64,000 bases of DNA, from the NCBI GenBank assembly GCA_025174535.1, contig JALBUN010000017.1, positions 372,001 through 436,000 on the forward strand, given 5' to 3'. Shown here piece after piece: positions 1-13,139 of the stretch (within the stretch, counting starts at the first letter, position 1; every line of letters starts with the position of its first letter). Below the pieces are notes generated by a model. It did not search any database and was not told the DNA's origin. It worked only from the letters and a program-made list of their open reading frames with translations. The stretch is from Cantharellus purpuraceus. Its lineage: Eukaryota > Basidiomycota > Agaricomycetes > Cantharellales > Hydnaceae. A program made the position numbers and the translations under genes.

Positions 1-458
1 CTCTCTGGATCTCATGGGAGAGACATTCGGTCATGACATGGACTACTCTATTCTCAAAAGTCACCATTGTATTGTCTTCACACCGCGATGACTTGCACTC
101 TGGAACATACACATGGCAATAGAGAATGGCGTCCCGGTGATCTGCGAGAGGACTGAGAGTACGCCAGGAGTAGCTTAGCTAGTCATAGCACAATGTTTTT
201 GATTCTCGGACGACGAAAATCTGAGACTACTGGATGCTTCGTGTGTGGATGGTTAGCCAGGGGCGTGCCATTCCGTCTTACATTGTCCACACGCGTAGCG
301 TCACGTCTTGTCACGCCGAGACAGCAACTGCCACCACACAGCAACAGGTACGTCGTGACTCTTGATTGGAGACAGAATTCCGATCTACCTCACGTGTAGA
401 TTCCCAGGAGCTGCAACGACAACTCAAGAAGAGGGCGTTTATTTGCGCCCGTTGTGTG
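1..458. other. Non-coding region upstream of EXO1
   Basis: I see no convincing gene here. Short open frames on both strands lack recognisable domains. The stretch presumably contains the EXO1 promoter and 5' untranslated region and perhaps the end of a neighbouring gene outside the window. Confidence 0.4.
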
Positions 459-3285
459 ATGGGCATCTCCGGGCTTTTACCTCTGCTCAAGTCTGTGCAA
501 AAACCCACTCACCTCTCTGAGCTCGCTGGCAAGACTATAGCTGTGGATGCTTATGTCTGGCTGCACCGAGGGGCGTATGCCTGTGCAATGGAGCTCGTGA
601 CTGGGGTACCAACGACCAAGTATGTGCCCATGCCCATGCGTCATTCTTGTCGGGAGACATCTACATGTACGTCAGGTCGTACTGACACTCCTTGACAGGT
701 ACGTTGACTATGCTATGCATCGTATTCGGTTGCTCCAGTATCACAAGATTGTACCCTATGTAGTCTTTGACGGAGGTCCCTTACCCGCAAAGAAAGGAAC
801 AGAGGTAGAACGTAAACGGTATGAACTGTTCTTTACTGCATGTTATCCATGGGAAATGCTGATGAAATCAACAGAAAACGTGATGAGAGCCTCACTCTGG
901 CCAGTCAATTGGCTCGGCAGGGTAAGCACAGCCATGCAAGAGAACACTACGTGAAATGTGTGGATATCACAACGCAGATGGCATATCAGCTCATCAAGGT
1001 GGGCATTGCAGACTCAGTAGTCGCAAATGTGCTCATGGTGCTGTGACATTTGTTAGGCCCTTCGCGCCGAACAAATCCCATATATTGTTGCTCCTTATGA
1101 AGCCGATGCCCAGCTCTTCTATTTGGAGGCAATAGGTTTGGTCGATGGGATTCTGACAGAAGACTCTGATCTTCTCATATTCGGGACTCAGTTTCTCCTG
1201 CTGAAACTCGACACTTCGACTGCAATGTGCACTGCCATTGCTGCCAATACGCTTGCATCAAATTCATCTGCAGATCTCCCCCTTCATGGATGGGGAGTGA
1301 AGGAACTACGAGAGTGCGCCATGTTGAGTGGATGTGACTACATAGAGGGTGTTCGGGGTGTGGGTCTCAAAACTGCCTCAAAATATCTAAGGAAGTGGGG
1401 GACCATTGAGAAGGCCCTCAGAGCTCTGAGGATGGATGGTAAACCAGTGGCGAGAGACTGGGAGGAGCGAATGAAGAAAGCGGAAGTCGGGTTCTTAAAT
1501 CAGAGAGTATGGGATCCGCGTAAGGAGGAGATTGTTTATCTGACGGAGCCAGATTGGGCTACATGGACCGATGAACGGGAGGAATTTGTTGGATCGTGAG
1601 TTGTGATAGGTGTGCCCATTCGTTTTGGGGACTCCATATTGAAGCACATCACAGGTACATCGAGGCGGGAATCGCAGGTGGCATTGCACGAGGCGATATT
1701 GACCCAATCACCCTCGAGCCGATGGTCGACACCGTTCCTTTCTTCCAGCCCACAAAGAAACGCGTATGGGCATCCCCATTGATACCCAAAGACCATAATC
1801 GACGTGATGTCACGGATAACAAAGATACCATGTTGGTCAAGGGTTCCTTGTTCCAGTACTTCAGTAAGTTCCTATCTTTTTCGACAAGTCATAACAAATC
1901 CAATTAAGTGGGCGATAGCCAAACAGCTCAAGGATACCAAGCCACGGGCCCCCGCTAAGCCCGTATTGCCATCTCATCCGCTAACTATGCAGGCTGGTCG
2001 TGCCAGCGGTAAGCGGACCCTTGTAGAACAGTACGATCATGAAATGTCCGCCAAACGATCGAAAGTGGTCAACGAGACTGTAGTTGAGACTCCTGACCAA
2101 AGCAGTAAGTTCTTTACTTCAACACCCCTGGAACCATCGTCCTCTCGGACATCCATTCCGGTTGTATTCGACGACGACAAGGAGAACCTCGAGGAACTCG
2201 AAGACGTCGATAGCACCTACGGTGCCCTTGAAATGCCTCTGGAGCAACAAGCAGATCTGGTACAACAGGAGGAAGGTTACCAGAGTCCAGCACTTTCAAG
2301 TCCAGAACGTGTACACATCGGGGATGGGTCGCAGAGGCACGCCAGTCCGGATTTCTCCTCACCTCTCCAGTCGCGGACGTTTTCAATGCTTGCCGAACGG
2401 CGCGAGGTGGATCCGCAGTTTACTCCATGCCATAGGGAGGGCGAAAATGGTGTCACTTGTGCATCTCAGACGGCAGAGTTCCATGACGAAGGCTCCCTAT
2501 GGGGTTCTGATGATAGGATTACGAGTCCACCAACGGCACCGAAGCACAGTGCACCCAGTAAAGTGGAAAGGGGACATGACCAACTTCAATTAGCGGAAGC
2601 TTTGGGGTCAGATGCAAAGCATGCACCTCCCTCTGGTGCACTTACAGTCGATCTGAGTGACATTTTCGTTGACACAAGTGGAAGCGACGTCACCGGTGTT
2701 GTTTCTAGTCCCACTGCTACAGTAAAAGAGGAACCAAATGGCTCTACAAATGCTAGGTCGGATGATAGTCTTGATGATGACGAGGCGACGCTTGGGGTGC
2801 TGCAGAGACACAAGGTCGTGGCTGCAGGATGGGAAAAGAAGTTTTCTAATACCAGAGGTCGGAAAGGCCGTGGCTTCAAAGACAAGGGTGGTGAGCCTGC
2901 TACCAAGGACCTACAAAGGAAGGCCAAGGTCAGCTTCACTATGATATGTATTGCGTAAAGGAATGGCACTGATTTCAGTGTAAATGATGCACAGCCCAGT
3001 CACACATTGCGCAGACGCGAGACCATTGCCACGCCATTTCACCCTGGAGTTCCTCGACAAACCAGCAAGTCTCATCGAGCAGAATCACTGACCAGGAGTC
3101 AGACTTGGACGCCTGTACGTTTCGCCTCAACTTCTGCAACGCCACAAACTGGGAGTAGACCAAGGGATCTTGGCTATACTTCAGACCCGTCGATCTCCCC
3201 AACCAGCAACTCGCCTGATACCTTGAGCTCAACTCGTACGCGCGCAAGCACTATACAAAAGCTTCAGGCCTACAGATTCAGATGA
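459..3285 (+). CDS. EXO1: Exonuclease 1 (XPG/FEN1-family 5'-3' exonuclease), multi-exon
   Basis: A 5' flap endonuclease/5'-3' exonuclease of the XPG family that would act in the nucleus in mismatch repair and double-strand-break end resection. The protein starts MGISGLLPLLKS, the Exo1-type N-terminal domain, with DAYVWLHRGAYACA and VFDGGPLPAKK following. The internal domain contains YEADAQLFYLEAIGLVDG, TEDSDLLIFG and the helix-hairpin-helix GCDYIEGVRGVGLKTA, so the acidic metal ligands are present. The C-terminal half is long, polar and poorly conserved, as usual for Exo1. GT..AG introns are seen after VTGVPTTK (donor near 620, acceptor ending near 699), near 817-880 and near 1002-1060, with further introns near 1600-1655, 1864-1905 and 2930-2985. 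The start is the first ATG giving the canonical N-terminus. The gene is convergent with RVB2. Exon joins are by eye. Confidence 0.9.
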
Positions 3286-3616
3286 AACTTGCGTAGGAGA
3301 ATGGCTTCGCACTTTAATAATAACTTGAACAATTTCCGATGCGATTTGGAGTGCGTGAAGTTGCATTGAAAGGTATCGATATCTAGAAACTAGAAAATTG
3401 ACTGGTGTTGTGTATATTCTATTTGTATTGATAAATTCAGTATGTAGCATCATGCTCGAAATGAGCTCCTATGCCGTTCGAACCAATGTATCGCGAGGCT
3501 GGTCAGACTAGTTCTCACAAAAGATCACCCTTGGCAAGTGAATTCAGTGTACGCATGAACATCTTAAATCTAGTAATACTTGTTATGAGATTGTTCATCG
3601 CTGACCCTCGATACCG

Positions 3617-5790
<2,174 letters not shown>

Positions 5791-6334
5791 CGCGACGTTC
5801 TTGAAAGTCAAGACCGGTACATCTTTGTGACATTACGTGTGACATGTCGACGCGTTTTCACTTTGGTAGACGCCCGTGGACGACTCAGACAACAGTTAAC
5901 ACTACAGCAAAGCAAGTTCTTTTAGCTCCAAGACACAAATTCCCTGTGCAACACTAGGTGCACATTGTGAAATTCTTGTTGCACGAAAAGCTCTGGGTTC
6001 AGGATCGATACTCAGTCGTATCATATTCAGGGATATAAGCAAAGAGTACAGAGAAATGAGAGGTACAGTACGTCTCATATCCGCTTAGTTCAAGCTCTGC
6101 AAACTTTTCAGTCGGTCTGGCTGCCATTTTGAATTTCCCTCCCAGCTTGGGCTATAGCTGCATTCCTGAGTAAGGAAATCCGATATGAGATTAACTTGAA
6201 GCTTGAAGTTAGGAACTTGTCAACCGAAGATTACATTCTCCACAATAATCCTATACCATAGAACATACGGTTCCTCTAAAAGCCTCTCAGCTCTCAAGGT
6301 GTCTGAAACCAAATGCGAAAGTTGCCGAGACATA
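5791..6334. other. Intergenic region between RVB2 and the carrier gene
   Basis: This stretch of about 540 bases carries the RVB2 upstream region and the 3' flank of the carrier gene, both on the minus strand. I see no coding potential or repeat in it. Confidence 0.5.
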
Positions 6335-7884
6335 TTACCAGAATGATTTGTACGCGTTGATTATAATGTCGTTTGCCGTGAGTGTGATAATGGTATGTGG
6401 CGCTATCCGGAAAAAATGAGCCGTTGTACCTGTTAAAGCAGAGTTAGTCTGGAGTGTGATATCATGAGGATTACAACAAAAAGTAATCGGACTATCAAGT
6501 GAGGAGAATAATACCTTTATACCATCCTAAGGCGCCTTCGGTTTTAAGCGTCTTCCAGAGACAGTCTATTGGGTTTTTGTAGAGGAGCCCGACAACTTTG
6601 CCATTCGTGAGTATTTCAGTAGGTTGATTGTACATTCGCGTTAGGGCCGTGTCAGCGGGTTGCATAACGAGACACTGCACAGAAGATGTAAAAGAAAGAG
6701 ACGAAAGCGATTGTAAATATTTTCGAATCAGCAGAGATCAATACCCAAGTAAATAGGCACCTACGACACATGCTCCAGAAATTGAGGAGCTGGCAAGGAA
6801 AGTGAGGGTGCTATCTGCCTTACCCCATCCGTTTTTGACAATGAGAGATTTGGTCCAATTATAGGAGGGTAATTGCACCTATTCATATTGAACTGTCTGA
6901 CTTTCATGTTACCGTAATGAAAACACGCACAGAACTTCCCATGCCCGTGCGAAGTGCAGCAGCATCAATCCCCCGAAGCATGCCACGTAGGCGTTCTTTG
7001 CGCCAGATTGTTATGAGCGCATCCCAAGAAGAGCGGTAATAGTGTTGGGTACCGACAGGGAGTGCAGGCGAATAAGCCTGCAGATAATTAGTGCAGATGG
7101 TCAATATTAGAACAAGCGACGATGGCTGTCTGGTTTCATTAAAGAACTCATATTTGCCACCGTACCTGCATCCGAGCCTTGACAAGGAAAAGGGGACTTC
7201 CGAGACAAGCTAAATTTCTTGTGAAAAAAGGCTCGAAGAATCATGATTGGCACTCGATGATACGCACCACCAACTACCCCGCTAGCTGCACCCGCAGTGA
7301 CCGATGTAGGCGCGAATTGCTCGGAGGCTGGGCGCCCTATTAGGCGGTTTATATTACGACGGAATGGCTCATAAAACCCTTCAACCACGAGAGGTGTCAG
7401 AGGATAACCAACTCTTATGATGAGGGTATACCTAGTCGTGAACCATTAAGAAGGAACTGAAGACAGTTCACGTCAGTAATATAAGCTCGTATGTGGGCGA
7501 AGTAGATACCTGATAGAAATACTATGTGTATATAAGGTGTGATGAGCTAGCACGCTCGGTAGATCACTGCACCTACAGCTGGAGTCAACCCTCGCTGGAC
7601 GCCTCGTAGTCCTTCATGCTTCCACGTCTTGACAAGTGCGTCTACAGCATTATTGTATACTTTCTTCCCTCCGCCTTTTGCTAGTTCGCCCTGTAGTTGC
7701 AAGCGAGTCTTGACAACTTCTGCGGGATTGGACGCGGTCACCTGTAACAAACATACTAGGTCAATGCCAAGGCTTCGCTCAATGACCTGAGTATGGGACA
7801 AACTGCAATGCATGCTGCCACTGCACCACACAAAAAGCCTTCGGCGGTAGTCAACTGTCTCACTTCTGGTTCACTGCTCGACAT
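6335..7884 (-). CDS. Mitochondrial carrier protein, OAC1-like (SLC25 family), multi-exon
   Basis: A six-helix inner-membrane transporter of the SLC25 family. The protein starts MSSSEPEVRQLTTAEGFLCG, followed by the first carrier signature SNPAEVVKTRLQLQGELAKG (Px(D/E)xx(K/R) motif with P, E and K visible, near 7680-7740). A matrix helix WKHEGLRGVQRGLTPA follows. The middle repeat includes GAASGVVGG and WRKERLRGMLRGIDAAALRT. The third repeat has PADTALTRMYNQP and TLKTEGALGWYKG, ending with RIAPHTIITLTANDIIINA. The SNPAEVVKTRLQLQGE opening and overall form fit fungal oxaloacetate/sulfate carriers (Oac1, SLC25A34/35). Substrate specificity is inferred from the family only. About seven introns are present. 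It is transcribed divergently from TRM6 across a 48-bp gap. Confidence 0.82.
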
Positions 7885-7932
7885 GGTGTGCCACCACGCG
7901 CGTCTACCATTTTCTCGCTTAGACGCGCAGCC
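7885..7932. promoter_or_regulatory. 48-bp bidirectional start region with inverted 8-mer
   Basis: Only 48 bases separate the two divergent start codons. A perfect 8-bp inverted repeat, GCGCGTCT at 7898-7905 and AGACGCGC at 7921-7928, occupies this gap. Each arm contains an ACGCG core resembling the MluI cell-cycle box recognised by fungal MBF (Mbp1). The resemblance is seen; the regulatory role is inference. With so little space, 5' leaders and core promoters must overlap the neighbouring gene. Confidence 0.45.
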
Positions 7933-9813
7933 ATGAGTGCTATCGCAGGGCCTTCCAAGACTACTAATGGACGCCTTATCAATGGTTCCTCTTTTCCTCT
8001 ATGGGATAAGAAGATACAGTCTGGGGACACTGTTCTAATTAGATTGCCCAATGCTGAGATTAGAAGCATTAAACTTGAGTCTGACACGTACGTCGACTCG
8101 TTCCCGCTTTTTCTCTTGCTAGTGCTAATATTCATGACAAGAACGACCACTCTAGGCAAGTATGGAAGCTTCAAGACAAACGCGCTTCTGGGACAGCCAT
8201 ACGGCCTTAGCTATGAGATTGTCAATAAAGAACTAAAAGTCGTTTGTGCAACCCCCTTTGAGGACCTTGGTGCGTCATTTTACTTACGTCTTTCCCTCTA
8301 AATGGATTATGTTGGCCCCAGAGGATACAAATGCAACAAACGAACTCATCAACGACGGCCAATTTATTCAACCGCTCACAGGGCTTGAGATAGAAGGTCT
8401 CAAACAGAGTGGCGTTCGTGTCGACGACATCATTAGGGCTCAGATAGAGCAACACGCCAATTATGCTCTCAAAACTGAGTACAGCAAAGACAAGTACAGG
8501 AAGCGTAAGGAAGCCAAGTGAGCTCTGGTCATGTATATGTATATATTGACAGAAGTTCTTCAACTAAATGGGTAGATTTTCCAAAACTTTTACGACTCTC
8601 GAGTCGACCCTCTTCCATGTTGCAGATTATTGGTTCACTAAGGATCCTAGTCGAGTCCAAGAGATGAGGCCAGATGCACTGGGTACGCCGCTTTTTGGTA
8701 GATGTTTACTTGCTTCCTTACTCAAAGTGGAAGCCCAAATGCTCACGCTCGCCAACGTCCATCCACACGGACGTTACCTTGTGATTGACGATGGTGGTGG
8801 GGTTGTCGTTGCTGGTGTAATTGAAAGGTTGGGTGGTCAGTTGGCAGCCTGTGTTTTCAAACTTCTGTCGTCCATCTCATATCCTACATGCGATCAGGAA
8901 AGGGCCGTCTCCTGTCCATCAGCAACTCGGAATCCTCGCCCGTTTACCACATTCTGTCACAAATGAACTATCCATCCTCGTACATCGATGACGTATTTTG
9001 CTCCATCAATTGGGCGTACACAGACGAGTCATGGGTTCCTGGTACGATATTGTAATGTCATATTTCAAACACCCCTACAACTTCCCATCAAACGGTTCAG
9101 ATTTTCCGTCAGATACTCAACCTGAGGCCTCGAAAACTGAGAAGCAACGGATGCGCATAGAAAAGCGCAAAGGAGCTCAGGAAAAGTTAGAAAATACGCG
9201 AAATGAACTATTTCGTGGAGAGTGGGACGCGTGGGTTGCTCTTTCACCGCCTTTCATCGAACTTCGCGGTTGTTTGTTCCATATCACTGACATGTTGCAG
9301 GTTGCTTATATCTTCGGAATACGAGCCTTCTTCAATCGTGAATGCATTGGAGTCTTTCTTGGCTGGGAGTGGTAACATTGTCGTGCATAGCCCTCATATC
9401 CAGGCATGTATTTTACCATGTCCTCCTATTCATTACTACATATATATACATCTATGCACCCTCAACTCAATAATCTCCGTCCAGATTCTAGCAAAGTTGC
9501 ATGCGTACATGCGTTCAGAACCACAGTTTTTGGCTCCAAATATTACCGAGACCTGGACAAGGCGCTATCAGGTTCTTCCAGGTCGCACGCACCCGTTGAT
9601 GACCACTAGCGGAAGTGCCGGATTTTTGCTCCATGCGACTAAAATGTAGGTCATCCTATGTATTTTTGCTGGTTAGTAATGTGGGTGATTAAGTGGTTAA
9701 CTACGTTGGGCAGATATAATGACCCCAACGCTAATGCTATTGAACCGGCACGGAAAGTAGCGCGGGCGGCAAAGCGCAAGCGTGTGCAGACAGAGAGTGG
9801 GTTTGAGGAATAG
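7933..9813 (+). CDS. TRM6: tRNA (adenine-58-N1)-methyltransferase non-catalytic subunit TRM6/Gcd10, multi-exon
   Basis: Trm6 pairs with catalytic Trm61 to make m1A58 in tRNAs, including initiator tRNA-Met, in the nucleus. The protein begins MSAIAGPSKTTNGR, followed by GDTVLIRLPNAEIRSIKLE, GKYGSFKTNALLGQPYGLSY and the conserved NQ-type region NELINDGQFIQPLTGLEIEG, then a helix KTEYSKDKYRKRKEAKFSKT across an intron near 8519-8579. The Rossmann-like core shows HPHGRYLVIDDGGGVVVAGV. The end is basic, VQTESGFEE. No catalytic SAM-binding motif is expected in this subunit. Roughly seven introns are present. ATG choice follows the alignment with the family N-terminus. Confidence 0.88.
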
Positions 9814-10077
9814 TGGACGCGGAATTATCTTGCAAGGTTACCTGGGGTTGCAATACACGCAGGTGCTTAGTCAGCAATACTTTATCGCTGAAGCCCAGGG
9901 AGAAATAGTTGGTTGGATATCCGATGGGCTCAGATGGCTCTGACAAAAGAAGACTGCAGCATGAAATTGGATACATATTAGGATGAGATCTACTGGCATA
10001 TGAATTTATACAAAGAACAATAAAATACTTGATCTATTCAGATACCATTGAATCATTCACATCTACTTATTGCAATC
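9814..10077. other. 3' flank of TRM6 / left edge of transposon-derived DNA
   Basis: An AT-rich stretch downstream of TRM6. No gene is seen. The transposon-derived, hairpin-rich sequence begins near its right end. Confidence 0.4.
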
Positions 10078-10717
10078 TGGTGTGTAAAGTCTTTTGACTT
10101 AGTTCACACCAGCACAGAACTCAACCAAGATATATTGGTTGGGTGATGTGATATACAGTGTGTTTGTCTAAAAGTCTTCTTATTACATGTGGACCTGCAT
10201 GTGTACTTATTACATAATAACTATATGTGCACCCTATGGGTGCATATGCCTACCAAGAGAACAGCATTCCTTAAGAGAAATGCTGTATATACAGTTATGT
10301 ATAACTATACTACAATGAGTAAGTACCTAGGGTACTTACACCCTCCTATTCTTGAATGAGGCATGACCTCATTCACAAATCAGTTGTACAGCTCCTTATG
10401 GAGCTGTTCAGATGAGTCCATGTCCATATGATCATCCTGATCATATGGCTCTGGAGGGGGACAGCTCTCAGTTGTCCCTGACATTGTCATAGCATCCTCA
10501 TCCACTTGGATGGATGAGGAAGAGGCAACCACTAAGGCAGTGTCTCAGTCAAGGTCATGATTGAGCTTATCATGACCTAGATGCTTGGTGAGGGAGCATT
10601 TAGCAGCCTTTTGAGCTGCTTGAGAGGCTCCTAGAGTCTCTTGTTTTGTTTACCAACCCTGGCAGGTTGGTTGAAAGCTTTTCCAGAGGTGATGCAACTA
10701 GCAAACACCTCCAAGAG
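10078..10717 (-). mobile_element. Fragment of an unidentified transposable element, tiled with short hairpins
   Basis: Read on the minus strand, this stretch has the look of a decayed coding region: acidic, Ser/Pro-rich, with QVDEDAMTMS and DQDDHMDMDSSEQLHKELY interrupted by several stop codons. I do not recognise the family; a DDE-type transposase N-terminal region is one possibility. Its striking property is a run of near-perfect hairpins. Examples are 10122-10141, 10228-10244, 10261-10286, 10321-10337, 10354-10374, 10388-10407, 10424-10448 (11-bp arms), 10495-10520, 10552-10578 and 10652-10671. The right side is cut by the insertion of a solo LTR at 10718. Confidence 0.5.
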
Positions 10718-12150
10718 TGTTTTGGAACCCGCAAAATTATGGTGTTAGGGCAAACTCTAAATCACCACAATTCCGTGAATGAACAGCTGAGAAGAATATC
10801 AAACCCTGCTGCAGCACAACTCCAGAAACGATTTAACGTTTGTACTTTGGTTACAATCCTTTGTATTGGTCAATGCAGACTATACGCAGAAAGGTAATAC
10901 GTTTCTTAGCAGCAAGAAATGAATAAGACTTCCAGAGTCTAGAGTTCACGGACGCTTAGGGGTCCAGATATTCCAAAAAGAGGGGAATGCACTTAGAGGC
11001 TAAAGGAAGTAGGTGGATGAATCCAACCGTCCAACCAGTGGCACTCAGAAGCGGGTAACAGCAATGTGTGAAGTAGTCTAGCAACTGCTTCACACGAGTT
11101 CAAGCTTCTAATGCTCTGCAAAGGCAGTACACACTAGTTACTTAAACAAGAGCACTAATGGCAGGACTATCGACAGACAATCTCACCCTGTAGATTAGTA
11201 GTCACGTGAGGCAGATACTACACTCACGCCCAAAGCAGGAATATCACTACCTTGAGTGCAATCAAGTACAGTTACACAACTGTAAAAGATCCTTGAACTG
11301 GTAATCAACAGTTACTGAGATAGAGGATGACACTGTATGTCACTCTAGTCACACTGGTGTGCAGAAGATGGGTAGAATATGATGGATATGTTATTCTTTC
11401 AGAGGCAGAATGGCCTCCTTATATATTGTATTTACAGGGGCTGACTAATGCTTCTGGAATATTCTACCTATTAATAGATGGAAGCTACTGGAAGGTTGTG
11501 GAAGGTGGAAGAAAGGGGTAGAATATTCCAAGCCAATCACAGGATCTGATCACAGCACTAACACTGATCAGGAGCTGAATAATGGTTCTGGAAAGTTCTA
11601 TCTAATAATAGAAGGAAACAGCTAGAATGTTATGGAAAGGGGTAGAATATTCCAAGGCAATCACCTGATTTGATCACCCATCAGCTGATCTGATCCCTGA
11701 GCTAGGCACTGATCAGGCAAAAAGAAGGGTGTCCACCCTGTTTTCTGCACTGGTTTGGACAGCCATGGATAGCCACATGTCATGTGATGATCTGCATGGA
11801 AAATAGTGCCCTGAGAGGCTGTGGTTGTTAAGTTACAGAATATTTATTGATCAGAGACATCTGAGCTTGAATTGAGGCCAAATGCCTGGTCCAAAAGGGG
11901 AGAGGCGGCTGTGGGAAGGTTTGTGGGCGCCTATGGGTCCACAACTGTAGCACAGCAGAAATAAATGATTCTGGGCCGAGTTCTGCATGGAATATTCCCA
12001 GAAAAATATGGAAAAATAGAGAATATTTGAATAAGTCCATTCCAGGTACAAGCATCAAATATATGCTGATATTTAGGAATGGAAAAGCAAAGAATAGCAC
12101 ATTGGTGCTGCATAAATGGAATTTGATAGGGAAAAGGTGATTCCCATACA
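10718..12150 (+). mobile_element. 1.43-kb solo LTR with 5-bp target duplication (AAGAG)
   Basis: A sequence beginning TGTTTTGGAACC and ending GGTGATTCCCATACA, that is TG..CA, flanked directly by AAGAG at 10713-10717 and again at 12151-12155. A nearly identical copy lies in opposite orientation at 19747-21178. The terminal dinucleotides plus the 5-bp duplication identify it as a solo LTR left by recombination of a retrotransposon. The 3' part has open frames on the minus strand rich in Phe and Ile, shared with the other copy, without a recognised domain. Confidence 0.8.
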
Positions 12151-12178
12151 AAGAGGGCAGTGTGGACAGGGGTGATGC

Positions 12179-12290
12179 TGTATGGGAGCCACCTTTTCCC
12201 TATCAAATTCTATTTATGCAGCACCAATGTGCTCTATTTTGCCTTTCCATTCCTAAATATCAGCATGTACATGGTGCTTGTACCTTGTTA
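12179..12290 (-). mobile_element. Truncated LTR fragment of the same family, inverted
   Basis: From TGTATGGGAGCCACC on the plus strand this stretch matches the reverse complement of the end of the adjacent LTR (12040-12150), with more differences than the two long copies show. Homology starts at exactly the same TGTATGGG terminus, which confirms the element boundary, and stops near 12290. Together with the neighbouring LTR end it makes a palindrome of about 110-bp arms around a 28-bp spacer. Confidence 0.75.
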
Positions 12291-12506
12291 TGACTGTATT
12301 CATTAATGCCCAGATCCCTGTCCAATCCACTCAGATCCCTGCGCACATGAAATCTATACTCCATTTGGAAACCATCACACCTCCATTTAGTCTGTCCAAT
12401 TGTCACCATTGACCTTGCTCATCCACCTCTGGTTCCGATTGATGCATCAGCATCACCATAGGAACCCAGACATCCATCCCCATTAGACTCAGACATATTC
12501 ATGTAA

Positions 12507-13113
12507 GACGCTTGTTCGGAAGGATGCTGTTATACAATATTCTGATGTATACAAGATGTACATCAGAATTTTAATAATGATCATAAAAATAGGGAGTTAC
12601 AATCTGGATATCTTTAAAGATTTCGGATATCCGAGTTTTTTTTGGATATCTTAAATTTTTATAAATATAAATATATATTTCATATTTTAATAAACTTTAA
12701 AAGATAAGATGTTTGTTATGGATGAACATAATTATTTATATGAATATAACAGTAATATATATACTAATATTATTGGTATAATAGAGAATATTTAGATATA
12801 CAGATGCCAGGTGAGGAGTCAAGGTACATTAGATTATTTGACCAGTATAGTACAAGAAAGAATGAGTGAAAGAAATTAAGTGTAGCAGGAGTAGAATATT
12901 CCCTTGAAGCAGTTGCCACCAGTAAATGAAAAAAAAAAGAATTATTTTTGAGAATCATGTCAAAATATCAAAATATGTTTTAAATCTAAGTAAATTATAT
13001 AAATTTGAGAATCATGTATGAAATATCAAAATATGTTTTAATATAAGTATATTATATAAAATTTGAGGAAATGGGTTGTATATACATATTTGATGTATTT
13101 CTGAACAAGCGTC
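12507..13113. mobile_element. AT-rich 607-bp element with terminal inverted repeats, inserted in gag
   Basis: The ends are GACGCTTGTTCGGAA (12507-12521) and, inverted, TTCTGAACAAGCGTC (13099-13113), which match at 14 of 15 positions. The interior is strongly AT-rich with no coding capacity and carries a subterminal palindrome near 12539-12570. The sequence on both sides reads as gag, so the element interrupts gag. I could not see a convincing target-site duplication, so the superfamily is unassigned; it behaves like a MITE. A related end, ACGCTTGTTCAGAAGGA, occurs again at 15242-15258. Confidence 0.6.
12948..13066. repeat. Two tandem copies of an approximately 60-bp AT-rich unit
   Basis: The unit beginning TTTGAGAATCATGT and containing ATATCAAAATATGTTTTAA is present twice in tandem inside the inverted-repeat element, with a few differences and small length changes. 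Confidence 0.7.
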
Positions 13114-13139
13114 ATAGTCAATAATAGAGATACAGACCC

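Noticed and set aside
10078..10717. CRISPR-like or tRNA-array reading of the regularly spaced hairpins
   Set aside because: The stems all differ in sequence; there is no shared repeat unit and no tRNA cloverleaf. It is a run of unrelated hairpins.
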